Assembly: GCA_963920575.1 (NCBI GenBank)
Contig: OY986967.1
Location: forward strand, 23,639,648-23,703,647
Direction: 5' to 3'
Source: Narthecium ossifragum
Taxonomy: Eukaryota > Streptophyta > Magnoliopsida > Dioscoreales > Nartheciaceae
DNA length: 64,000 nucleotides
Positions 20,080 to 30,861 of this stretch are shown one piece after another (the stretch's first letter is position 1; each line of letters begins with the position of its first letter). The notes under the pieces were generated by a model. That model worked only from the letters and a program-made list of their open reading frames with translations. It searched no databases and was not told the origin of the DNA. The position numbers and the translations under genes were made by a program.

Positions 20080-20640
20080 TCGACTTCGAATAAGAAGAAA
20101 ACGAAGAAATATCGGTGGAAGAAGAAGCCGGAAGGCGCCATCGAGGTGACGTCGTCGTGTTTGGATTGCGGAAAGAGGTTTTGGTCATGGAAAGCTCTCC
20201 ACGATCACCTCCGGCTGCATCCGGAACGGACATGGCGGGGTGTGACTGCTTGCTCAGGCCGACGTCGCCCTCCGGTGTCTGTTGATAGTAAGAAGGCAAG
20301 CTAGATGGCTGAGATGCCCGTTCGAATGAGGAACGCTAGTGGGATCCGGTCTTCGGCGGGACGTTCACCTGTTCCGGCTACAACCGGACGTTTGACACCC
20401 GGCAAGCTCTCGGTAGCCACCGTGCTAGCCATAAGAAGGGATGCTTCACCATCGAACTCGAGGAAGGGGAGGCCCAAGAAGCACCGGAGAAGTCTGCACC
20501 ACCACCACCAGCTCGCAATGCGAGGAAACCGACGGTGTCATCGACGGTGGAAGGCGACGGAGGCGAGGCAGCAGCTTCTTCTTCATCGAGCCGAAGATTT
20601 CTTCTTTTTCTGGGTAAATACGTCAGCAAACCGGTCATGA
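20080..20640 (+). pseudogene. Captured two-finger C2H2 zinc-finger gene fragment
   Basis: The first finger is complete: CLDCGKRFWSWKALHDHLRL then HPERTWRGV (20158-20240), the plant form with KAL.(G/D)H and HPER.WRG. The second is read in another frame near 20367 (TCSGYNRTFDTRQALGSHRA then SHKKGC); it has the plant QALG.H core, but the second zinc-binding Cys is replaced by Tyr (TAC 20379-20381). A stop at 20302-20304 ends the first frame, so the fingers are separated by a frame change. Downstream is an acidic and proline-rich tail (ELEEGEAQEAPEKSAPPPPA). It derives from a plant C2H2 transcription factor but should not encode a working one. Confidence 0.82.
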
Positions 20641-20816
20641 AAACCATTCAAAATTACATACATGACTGTTTATCGTCAAATTAGTGTAACGGCGTCAGGG
20701 GTCCGTATTAAAGTGCATAAATGTATAAGTTTGATGTATCAAATTGCAAATCCCAAACCCGATGGTACCAAAGTGCAATTCGGGGAAAGCACATGGTACC
20801 GGAATGCAAAAATCCC
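20640..20816 (-). repeat. Right terminal inverted repeat of Pack-MULE 3
   Basis: This is the reverse complement of 18573-18750 with mismatches. It ends tgcaaaaatccc directly before the 9-bp duplication. Confidence 0.9.
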
Positions 20817-20825
20817 TAATTTAAA

Positions 20826-21998
20826 CAAATCTATTTGTCAACTCAGCTCGAGGAACAATCTTATCTATTATATAAGATCAAGTTTTATGAGTTACAATTT
20901 GACTCATGTATTTTCTCACACGTGGCAGCTGAGTCATCGAGAGAGGAGAGAGGGGGCAGCGGGGCTTAGTGGTTAGAGGGTAGTGGGGGTGAGTAGTTAC
21001 CCGTGTCATGTGGAACGGGGCCCACCTAGTCTATTATATAAGATCAACTTTTATGACGTGTCATATGAGTTATAAAATTATACACGCATGGCATGCACAA
21101 GTGACATATGATTGTAACGAAATAAATATAGAGAGAGAGGATAGTGTGGGGCACGGGGGCCCATTTGGTTTGCCATGTCATAACCAATTTCTAATGTGGC
21201 GTACACGTGACTTAAGGTTGGTTATTATAAAGAGAGGGAGAGAAGAGAGAGAGAAGGGGTGGATGGTTAGCCGTGCCTATTACATAATTGTGGGCGGTTA
21301 GGCATGTGCATTAGACATGCTAGCTGGTCATATGTGCATAAATCTTTTTCCATGTTCATAACCTCATAACCCCCCCCCCCCCCCCCCCCCGCCCCCGCGC
21401 CGCCCCTCTCTCTCGGTTTATGAATACTTATGTTACATGCGGAAAAATATTACCTAAATGAACATTTCCTTCTCCAACGTCCTTGATTTGCCACGTCGTG
21501 TACATCCTTATTAACATCTATCCTCAAAGATGAGCTGATGAGTGTGAGGCACTATATCAACTCTCAAGGGTCACATGTGAAAGCCAGATCCCTAAATCAA
21601 CCATCCAATAGCTTTGCTCCAAGCAAGCAAACTAATCTGGTTTACTTACAAGCCTGCACCCCCTCCCCCGCCAGTTTTGTTTATTGAATCTCGAGAATCG
21701 GCTGAGTGCATGGCGAATTCGTGGTTAACTGGTTGGTTTTTGAGATTGCGAGATTTTTCTTGGAGGATCTGGAGATAGGTCTCGGTTCGGAAAGTGAGAA
21801 TGTGAAGTTCTTGGATCTGCTGGAGAGTTTGAATGAGTTTTTTGTGACTTACCATCGTTACCGATTGCATGTGGATACCAATTAAAGAAGCTCTTTTTGT
21901 TGGTTTCAGCGTCGACATTTGTGTGCTTCCAGATGTTGATAATTGGAGTCTCCGAAATATTTAGGGTTCAAAGGATTAATTTGGCAAGAGGTCTTGTG
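20826..21998. other. Intergenic region with MITE-like palindromes and a C-run
   Basis: The phrase tctattatataagatcaa occurs at about 20863 and 21031 within two diverged copies of a roughly 165-bp segment, each containing the palindrome-like ttatataa. A run of 21 C (21370-21390) follows. On the minus strand 21646-21918 there is a 90-codon frame with LIQTLQQIQELHILTFRTET; it may be the 5' exon of an unidentified gene, since it also lies next to the LINE target. I cannot name it. Confidence 0.5.
21370..21390. repeat. Poly-C tract
   Basis: Twenty-one consecutive C are followed by gcccccgcgccgcccc. The length may be unreliable in the assembly. Confidence 0.9.
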
Positions 21999-22234
21999 AG
22001 AATAAGTTACAAGTTTTTTTTGATTAGTTAAGCCTAAGAGGCTAGAGACCCAAAAGAGGGCTTACATTAGTAGTCTCCTGGAGAACTAGGGACAGCTCCG
22101 CTAGACTCCTCTAATACATTAAAAACAGAATGAAGTGTATTGGCATGACGAGCAACCCAATCAGCATGACTGTTCTCTTCTCGAGGGATGTAGCGGATAT
22201 GAAAATCGCTGAGGTGACAGGACTCCCACCAAAT

Positions 22235-25200
22235 ATCCTACACCACATCTTTGCACATTCCTAACAATGGAGCTTTACCCTCAACCAGCTGGACAGCGAA
22301 CAAGGAGTCAGTTTCCACAAGGATATTGTGATATCTACACCGGTTAGCAGCTCTGATAGCTGCAAGAATAGCGTGCAGTTCCCCCTCAAGGATGGAACCG
22401 ACTCTCCGTTGTTCACCATCAGACCAAAGGACAACATCTTCTTCATCAATACTTACGACTCCAAGCCACGCAATGCCGGTGATAGGGTTCAGAGAGGCAT
22501 CTGTTTGAATCCTGATCCCAGACCAGGCTTGTGGTTTGCTGGAAGACCTTCCTGCCATGTCTACTACGAGGAACTCTCTACTTTGCCATTTGATCACCTG
22601 GGCGACGTCGTGTGCCTCACGGCTATTCTCTGCAGCAACCAGGCTACACCTTTCTTTCCATAGCCACCATAGGCCATACGAGAGTAGGGAGTTGGCATGT
22701 TTAATATCCGCAGTCTTCCGTGGACGGCAAAGCAGGTTGATACAAGAATCCATGCTGAGGTCTTCAACGGAGATGTTGGTATCTATTAAAGCTATGTTCC
22801 AGACTCTTCGAGCAAAATGGCATTCAAAGAGGATGTGGTCAACAGTTTCATCGGCAAGACCACAGCGGGGGCACAGACGATCAGGGGAGAGGCATAGATT
22901 CCATAATGTTAGCATGGTTGGGACCTTGCCATGCTTGAGTTTCCAGAGGAAAAAGCGCACGCGCGGTCCAGCGGGGATCTTCTAGATACTGCGCCAAAGA
23001 GCCAGCTGATCATCAGTGCTCTGTTTGCCGTTCATCTGGGTTAAACTCTGGTAAGTGGAGGCCGTCGTGATGGCTCCGTTTTTAGCCCAGGTCCACCTTG
23101 GCTTAGCGATCAGGCTTGGTGGAGACAGCGGAAGGGAGAGAAACCGCGCAATCATGGCCGGGTGGAAGAAGGACTGGAGAATGGAAAGATTCCAGTGACC
23201 TTCTTCAGTGAATAAATCACAAACGACCATTCTCAACAGACTGTGGTCAGTCTTCGTCAAAGTAGGGGTGCAAATAAGAGGAGCATCACCTATCCACCAA
23301 TCGTGGAGGACGCTGGCACGGCAGGAAGCACTGGGTTCCCAACGGAGGCCTCTGCGAAGAATATCTGCCGCTCTGCAAGTTGAACGCCAGAGGAGTGACA
23401 TAGGCTTGTGTGAGTTAAAAAGAGGAAGACCCCTGGTGACGTTGTACTTGGCCCGGCAAATGGACGTCCAGATGGAGTCCTGGTCTTCAAGGAAACGGGC
23501 TGCGCGCGTCATTCTGAGTGATGTTTGCCAAGTTTTGAGGTCCTTGAACCTAACGCCTCCCTCCAGCTTATGCTGGCAGACAGCGTCCCAAGAAACAGAG
23601 GAGAGTCCTCCTTTCTTTCCTTGCCAGAGGAAGTTACGTGCCAAAGCAGAGACTTTGTTGAGGATCGTAGTAGGAGTGGGGATGGACGACATGAGGAAGA
23701 CCGGCATGGCCTGAAGCACAGACTGGATCAAAACTGTGCGCCCTGGTGAAGCTTTAACAGGACATCGCCAACTAGCGAGCTTCCTCTGGACTTGATCAAT
23801 AAGAAAGGAGAAGTTCTTGACTTGCAGCCTGCGGGAGTCCAGCGGAATGCCGAGGTACTTCCAAGGTTCAACCCTCCTGGAAAATCCGAGCATCTGAGAG
23901 AGCATTTGCCTACGTCTGGGAGAGGTGGAGGGGGAGAACTTAGTACTAGACTTATCATGACTAACCTACAATCCAGAAAACTTTTTGTATCTGCGTAGGA
24001 CGTTGAGAGTTTTCTTTGCTTCAATTTGTCTCGCAGCAGTGACGAACAGGCAGTCATTGGCATACAGTAGGTGACTGAGCTGGAGGGGAGAGCCTGGGTA
24101 AGTGACTTTCTCAAGAGCCACTAAGGGAGTCTTGAGTAAGCGGGAGAGAACTTCCTGGGCTAGGATGAACAGGTAAGAAGAGATAGGGTCACCTTGTCGG
24201 AGGCCCCTAGCTGCTTGGAAAAAACCACACACCTTCCCATTGATCAGCAGGGAGAAACGGATGGTAGAAATGCACTCCATAGTCCAATTGGTCCAGATTT
24301 CCGGGAAACCCATGCGCTCGAGGACTCTGCGTAAGAACTTCCAACTAATAGAATCATACACAGCCTTGATATCCACCTTAATAGCCATTAGAGCACTGGC
24401 CTTAGGAGCTTTCTGCAAGGTATGTAAAAGCTCATGGGCGGCACCAATGTTATCATGTATGGACCTTCCTTCAACATAGGCTGATTGCTCTATGCTTATG
24501 ACCTCACGTAATCCTTCCCTCATCCGATCAGCGAGAATAGAGGAAATGACTTTGTAACAGACGTTACACAAGCTAATCGGCCTGAATTCCTTGATACGCC
24601 TAGGATTGGAGCACATGGGGACGAATGTGATGAATGTGTTGTTCCATCCGTTTGGAAGCTTGCAGTTCCTGAAGAAGCTCTGTACCAGCGAGACGAAGTC
24701 CTTACCAATAACATACCAGTGCTCGAGATAAAACTCAGCTGTGAGACCATCAGGGCCGGGGCATCTGTTCTTGCCCATGGATTGAAGGACGTTGACAACC
24801 TCCTTTGTGGAAACCTTAGCAGTCATGTGTGACTTGGCTTCAGGGGAGATGCAGGGAAGGATGGGGAGAGTTGTGGTAGCACAGCCGTCATCCACCGCCC
24901 AGAGCTTGTGGTAGTGTTCGAGGAAGGAACGCACAATATCATCGTGGCTATTGAGGATGTTTTTGTCGTCCTGCTTAAGCTCCTGAATTCTGGAACAGTA
25001 GGTGTTCATGTGCATACCATGGTGGAAAGACCGCGTATTCCGGTCTCCGGCAGTGACCCATGTTCTGCGCTGGTGTTGGGCGACATAAGCATCCTGTTGA
25101 ACCTCCAGAGCTGAGATTTGTTGTTCGAGGCTTCGCATACGTTGCTCTTGGGAAAGAGGAAGTGGGCCTAGCTCCTCCTGCAAGTACAAGCTGTGAAGGT

Positions 25201-26128
25201 GATGCTCCATATGTATGCGTGAGTTTGTGATGTCTCCTTCGTCTCGTTTATTCCAGGATTTCACAAGGTGACGAAGCTCTTTGATGCGTCCCTTGAAAAT
25301 ATATTGCTCAGATCCATGTCTATTCCTTTTCCAAGCCTAGGCAACACCTTGCTTGAACAGGGGATGAGTATTCCAGATTTGTTGGAGCCTGAAGGGGGTA
25401 GGACTAGGAGGTGGCTTCTCAGGGGCCAGGTCGAGCAGGATGGGCCTGTGATCAGACCGGCGGTGAGGGAGATGAGAAAGCTGTGCATGGGGGAACCAAT
25501 CACGCCACATGGAGTTAATCAGTGCACGATCAAGTCTCTCGAGGATGCGCGCTCTACCAGCCTGTTGGTTTGACCAGGTGAAGGAAGGCCCCCTGAATCC
25601 CAGATCAATCAGATCATCCTGGGCGATGAAAGGCAGGAATTCAGTTACAACCGTGCTGTATCTAAACGCCTTCCCTCCTCGTTTCTCCTCTGAGTTAGCC
25701 AAGACGTTGAAGTCACCAAGCATGAGGTGAGGCCAGCCCCAGTTGTTAAGTTTGGACAAGGTCTCCCACAGGATGCGACAGTCCCTCCCTTTGCGTGCAG
25801 CGTAGACGACGGATATGAACCACTGCCCCAGGCCTTTAGTGGTGATGGCACCATGGATGGCTTGATCAGTGAAGTGCTCAAAGGACACCTTCCCTATATC
25901 GGTCCTCCATATGGCTAGGATTCCGCCATGGCGACCCTTGGAGGGAAGCAGATGGGTGCTCCACGTCGGGCCAAGACGGCGGGACACAAAGTTCAAATTG
26001 GACTCAATGACAATAGTTTCTAAGAGGAAGAGGAAATCCAGCTTTTCATGTCTTAGAAGGCGGCGGCAGGCGCTCACCGCTCTAATTGGGCCAAGACCGT
26101 GGCAATTCCAGGCAAGGATCTTCATCAT
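22235..26128 (-). pseudogene. LINE-2 ORF2: endonuclease, reverse transcriptase, RNase H
   Basis: It starts MMKILAWNCHGLG at 26128. The APE-type endonuclease segment has LMLGDFNVL, FTWSNQQ and RRSDHRPILL. A stop after KQGVA (about 25337) is followed by the RT (GDRNTRSFHHG, EFRPISLCNVCYKVI, YVEGRSIHDN, QGDPISSYLF). The catalytic YADD reads YAND (AAT, codon 24056-24058 on the minus strand). Further breaks lie near 23966, 23905 and 22982-22960. The zf-RVT segment (GPRVRFFLWKLKHGKV) and RNase H (RIQTDASLNP, ILEGELHAIL, LVETDSLFAV) follow. Both the frame breaks and the YAND change argue against activity. Confidence 0.9.
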
Positions 26129-26591
26129 GGAGCACTTGGGTGATAGGGCTGCTCAACCCCTGGGACTGTGATTTTGAAGCGCTTTGGTTGGCTTTCTACA
26201 GGGTATATGGCCGGCGTCAACTCATCTGCACGCGGGGTAAAGCCTGGAGGTATCAGTCTCTCTTCCTCCACTGCCATATCTTGATGCTTGGGAACCTTGT
26301 CTTCATCTTCTGTCACATGGTTGTCGTCTTCATTCATGAGCATCTGGCCTTCACTATGAAGTGCCTGCTTGAGGGATGTTACAGCGGACTGGTGCAACTC
26401 CTCCATCACATCATCGCTTAGATCTTGCACAACATTGCTATGTTCCAGGGACTTTGGAGTCTTGTTTCCACGGGGGACAACCAGAGGGCCGGGCCGGTGT
26501 CCTCTGCTTCTTTCCCGCGCATACCATCCGACCTCCTGCAACGTCATGGCGGCCAGTTCCTCGTCGTCGAGGTCAGTCGTAGGCTAAGCAA

Positions 26592-28038
26592 TGGGACTGA
26601 AGCGGTTCTGGGTGACGGGCCGCTTGGCGTTCTCTTTAGCTATGTTGGCCCATGAAGTGGACGGCCCAGGACCATTGGGCCCATTTGTGGGATGGGTATT
26701 AAAGGGGGTTAGGGCACTGCAGGGTACCCCAGGCTCTTTCTCCGCGATCGGGATGGCGCCGCCTCCGCTGGGAACCCAGGTCTTGGTGTGACCTCCGCAG
26801 TCGACGTCCGCAAGGTGTTTTGTCCGCTCATTGATGCTGATGGGAACCGCGTCTCACGACCGTTGGGGGACAAAGCCACATCCTCGACCGCCTGGCAGAG
26901 GGGGTGGCGTGTCAGAGGTTGTCGCTGACACATGCTGAGGTGGCTTGGGGGACCGTACGTCTTCTTCGAGGGGGCCCTGGCCTTTGCGGAGCTGTGCTGC
27001 CGGCGCCGGAGGGCCTTGGGACGATCTCCGCCCCCAATGGCGGCGGTTTTGGACGGTGAGCCATGCTCCATGTATTTTCTCTGCACTTGTATCTGTTGGG
27101 TGGGATCCTTCAACACTCATGGGGTCGGTGGGAGTAGATGTACCGCCATTGAAGACCGGCGTCTGGAAGGCCTCGCCGGATTGCTCTTTGCCTTTTGGAT
27201 CATTCTTCTGCCCATGCCTGTAGGTCTCGCTCTCTGAGCAGCCATCCACCCGATGTCCGAGAAGGCCGCAGCCCTCACAAAGCTGGATATTCTCGTAAAT
27301 GAAAGGTTGAAGGAAGTAGTCATACTCTCCTCCAGTTCCTTCACGAGGGAGATAAGTTCCGATGCATGCCGCCAACGTCAGATCAACCTCCACACATACA
27401 CGAGCGTATTTGCAGCGGTCTGTTAATTTGGTGACGGAATCTATGGCGAGAGGGATGCCGGCCTCAAAGACCATATCGAAGATAACTCCTCTGTCAAAGA
27501 ACTCTGGTGGGAGGTCTGGGATGCGTATCCATACTGGAGCCTTGGTGAAAGCTGAGGGAGTAGGCCGGAAGCAGTTTCACCAGCGAATGAGGGATAAGGT
27601 GAGACCGTCCACCATCCATGGCCCACCGGTTAGGATGCGGAGCATGTCATCTTCAGTGTCGAACTTGAAGGCGAAAACACCTCGTGCCATGTTGGTGACG
27701 AGGAAAGGGGCGTCGGTTCTCCAGAGCCCGGCGAGACGTTGTCGGAGGAACTCGATTCCTACCCGGCCGCCCACAAATCGACCAAACAAGGTATGACTCA
27801 ATTTGCTTCTGAGGTGTTGCAAGTCAGCCGGTGACATGGTCGTCTTTCCAACTCTAAACCTTCCTGTGCCTTTTTGCTCAATGGCCTCAGCGAGCTCAGC
27901 GCTGCTCAGCATATCGGAGTAACTGAGGTCCGCGGCGGTCACACGATTGCGGGGTGTGGAGTGCTTTGGGTCCGCCGCCCTTGGAGGCGGCGGGGGGCTG
28001 CTCAGGTCAGGTGGTCTTGGCTCCCTAACTCCTCCCAT
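26592..28038 (-). pseudogene. LINE-2 ORF1: DUF4283 / zinc-knuckle nucleic-acid-binding protein
   Basis: The frame starts MGGVREPRPP at 28038 and reads the DUF4283 domain typical of plant LINE ORF1 (FRVGKTTMSP, FLVTNMARGVFAFKF, LRILTGGPWMVDG). A TGA follows RW at about 27577. In the next readable stretch come the rest of the domain (PVWIRIPDLPPEFF, CKYARVCVEVDL) and a zinc knuckle CEGCGLLGHRVDGC. The C-terminal region is proline- and serine-rich and shifts frame near 26855-27116. In active elements ORF1 coats the RNA; here it is broken. Confidence 0.85.
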
Positions 28039-28150
28039 TTTTCCTTCAGCGTTAGGACGGGTTTGGGCGACGTCCTCAATTGATCAACTAAGTTAAGATG
28101 ACATCCAAGCTAGATAATGCTAGCAATTCTCTTAGAATAAGTTACAAGTT

Positions 28151-28804
28151 CAATCTAAAAGATACCGGAGGCGAATGAGGTTGCAATCTTGATAATGTCA
28201 AAGACTCCGGAAACCTGTAACGTCTTATGGTGGGAGTAGCCGCTAGAAATACAGAGAAGGAAGATGATTGACATACCATAGCTTCTAACAATGCACCAAT
28301 AATCCCACGTTCTTCTATGGTGTTGGATTGTACAAGTGCTATCAAGAAAGAAAGATACCCTGTTTGTTTGGATGGTGTTGCAGAATTGGAAGACATTGAC
28401 CATCACTCCTCAGTGTTAAACAAACTTAATGGTGCTTGTATTCTTTGTATATATGTTAAACCAGCTGAAATGTTGTTTGTTTTTTTATATCTTTATATGG
28501 TGTCTTGTATTCTTTGTATCTTTGTATGATGTTCTAAAAGTACTTGTATTCTTTGTCTGTTTTGGTAGTGTCTAAGACCCTATGTTGTACACTTATTCAA
28601 TTGTATATTATGGGTAAAGCTTCAATGCATGCCGCGGATTTTCTCAATTGAATATAGACAGTTGTGAAATTGATTGGAAAAGGAAAAGCATATTGTTATA
28701 CTCTTGTCTATTTTTACCAACATGAGCCTATTGATCTAGTTATTAATTGTCAGCAACTCCCTGGGTTAACAAGGATAGTAATTAATACATTTAGATTGCA
28801 CTTA
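28151..28804. other. Flank of LINE-2; possible exon remnant
   Basis: On the minus strand 28270-28350 a frame reads FLIALVQSNTIEERGIIGAL then LEAM, and runs into gtatgt, a plausible splice donor. The LINE may thus sit in an intron of an unidentified gene, with more exon at 21646-21918. This is weak, and I do not recognise the protein. 28430-28800 is AT-rich and without a gene. Confidence 0.35.
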
Positions 28805-29883
28805 GGCCACGTTTGGTTGCCATGAGAATTGGAATGGGAATGGGAACGGGAACGAGATTGGGAATGGGAACCGGAACTGGAAAGGAATTGTGGTTGTTTG
28901 GTACGTCAAGGAACTGGAATGGGAATAGAACTTGCAAGTGTTTGGTATACATAATAAACATGGGAACTGAAATGAGAATATAAATTAAAGACCAAAATAC
29001 CCCTTACTCTAATAGCATAGATTTACGAATATATTTATGTATGTATATGTATTTGCATTACCTTGACTTATTTGGATGAAAGATTATTAATAATGAGAGA
29101 AAGAAATAAGATTATTATTTGAAATATTATTAATAAATAAGAGAAAGAAATAAGATTATTAATATTATTAATAAATAAGAGAGAAATAATATTATTAATA
29201 TTATTTGAAATATTATTAATAAATAAGAGAAAGAAATAAGATTATTAATATTATTTGAAATATTATTAATAAATAAGAGAGAAATAATATTATTAATATT
29301 ATTTGAAATATTATTAATAAATAAGAGAAAGAAATAATATTATTAATATTATTTGAAATATTCATAATAAATAAGAGAAAGAAAGATTATTAATATTATT
29401 TGAAATATTATTAATAAATAAGAGAGAAATAATATTATTAATATTATTTGAAATATTATTACTAAATAAAAGAAAGAAATAAGATTATTAATATTATTTG
29501 AAATATTATTAATAAATAAGAGAGAAATAAGATTATTAATATTATTTGAAATATTATTAATAAATAAGAGAGAGAAATAAGATTATTAATATTATTAATA
29601 AATAAGAGAAAGAAATAAAATTATTTTTAAGATTGATCCCAGCCGTTTAATCAGTTTAATCAAAAACTGATGAATGGTATAATAGTACATTCCATAAATA
29701 TAAAGTTCCTGTGTTTGAGGGAACTCTGGATTCCCATATCAAATTCAGGAATCCAGAGTTTTCTCAAACACATGAACTTCAATTCCGGTTCTTAAATAAA
29801 TAGTGCAACCAAACATCTTGAATTCCTTGTTTTAAAGAATTCCCATTCCCGTTCCTGGATCAATAGTCCAACCAAACATGGCC
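28805..29883. mobile_element. PIF/Harbinger-type non-autonomous element (MITE-like, 1079 bp)
   Basis: The ends are ggccacgtttggttgcc and, reverse-complemented on the right, ggccatgtttggttggac. Both are flanked by TTA (28802-28804 and 29884-29886), the TWA target of PIF/Harbinger elements. There is no coding capacity; the interior is the AT-rich array described next. Confidence 0.88.
29070..29630. repeat. AT-rich tandem array inside the PIF-type element
   Basis: About ten diverged units of roughly 50 bp are built from attattaatattatttgaaa and aataaataagagaaagaaat. Unit length varies through loss of sub-blocks. Confidence 0.88.
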
Positions 29884-29886
29884 TTA

Positions 29887-30493
29887 CAAGTATTACTTCA
29901 AGTTCTCAGTGACAGTATCTGCTCAGGAGTGTAATATGCTGCAAGGTTAATTTGGGGCTTGTTGGTTGAATTGATTGAAGAATAGTAATTAATTGTCAGC
30001 AAGGTTAATTCAAGTTCCACTACCATTGGTCCAGCCCTCTTCGCTACATTGATAACCCAAACTGCACCTACAAATGATCAAGTATGTCTCTTCCCTTCGT
30101 ACCCTGCAGCAAAGCCGTTTTTCATATTTTAACTCAATGACAATACCTGCTCATTCATTTCAACACTTCTTACCATCCACTTAGACCTTTCAGAACCTTG
30201 ATGTTTCACAAACATATGTTTGTGAAGAAAGATGAGATAAGTTATAGCTTTCCAAACGATGAGATCCCGGATTTCAGGAGATCTCACCGGGTCGAAGGAA
30301 TATGGTAGAGATGAATATGTTACTTGATTAATGGTCCAGGATGTCCCTTTTCTTCCACTTGATGGATGGAAAAAGACTCATATCTCAATTAATGTCTAGG
30401 AAGACCCTTCAAATATTTACCATTTCTCTAGATAATCAAAACTACAAACTCTGCCTTTTATTTTTAAAGAGTTATATTGAAACCCTAGGACTC
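29887..30493. other. Intergenic, no gene recognised
   Basis: AT-rich. It contains gttatagctttccaaacgat, part of a phrase shared with retrotransposon LTRs here, so it may be old element debris. Confidence 0.4.
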
Positions 30494-30861
30494 TTAGCCC
30501 CCCGTTTGGCAATGGGGGGTAAGAACGGGGTTAAGGGGTTTAACCCTGTTCTTACCCCCAAACGCTATGGGGTTAAGCTTTCGGGGTTAAGAAGGGTTAA
30601 ACCTAAAAATGGGGTTAAGCTTTTCTCTTTCATTTATACCCATCACATTTATTCTAATATTTTTTTGATGATGCCAATATATAAAGAATGATAAAATAAT
30701 ATATTTTTTACATGATGTGGACCAATCATGGTATAACACATGGCATGTGGGACCCACATATATTAATATTTTATTATAATAATATGTTATTGATATTATG
30801 CGTAATGTATTAAATAATATTATTCATATGTTATTAATAATATGCGTAGTGTATTAAATAA

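Larger units (their letters stand above)
18573..20816. mobile_element. Gene-capturing Mutator-like element (Pack-MULE 3)
   Basis: Terminal inverted repeats of about 175 bp begin gggatttttgcactccggta on the left and, as reverse complement on the right, gggatttttgcattccggta. A perfect 9-bp target duplication taatttaaa flanks it (18564-18572 and 20817-20825), the size made by Mutator-family transposases. No transposase is present. The interior carries an alpha-expansin first exon (-) and a two-finger C2H2 zinc-finger fragment (+), plus inverted CT/GA tracts. Boundaries are exact. Confidence 0.93.
22016..28133 (-). mobile_element. Full-length L1-type LINE retrotransposon (LINE-2), inactive
   Basis: A 17-bp target duplication agaataagttacaagtt flanks it (21999-22015 and 28134-28150), with a short T-run at the left (its A-tail on the minus strand). 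It contains ORF1 (gag-like with DUF4283 and CCHC) and ORF2 (endonuclease, RT, zf-RVT, RNase H) in canonical order. At 6.1 kb it looks complete, unlike the copy at 6826. Both ORFs carry stops. Confidence 0.93.

Noticed and set aside
19521..20299. Long Ser/Phe/Leu-rich minus-strand frames up to 249 codons
   Set aside because: They are produced by GAA/GGA low-complexity sequence; all three minus frames are open and have the same biased composition.
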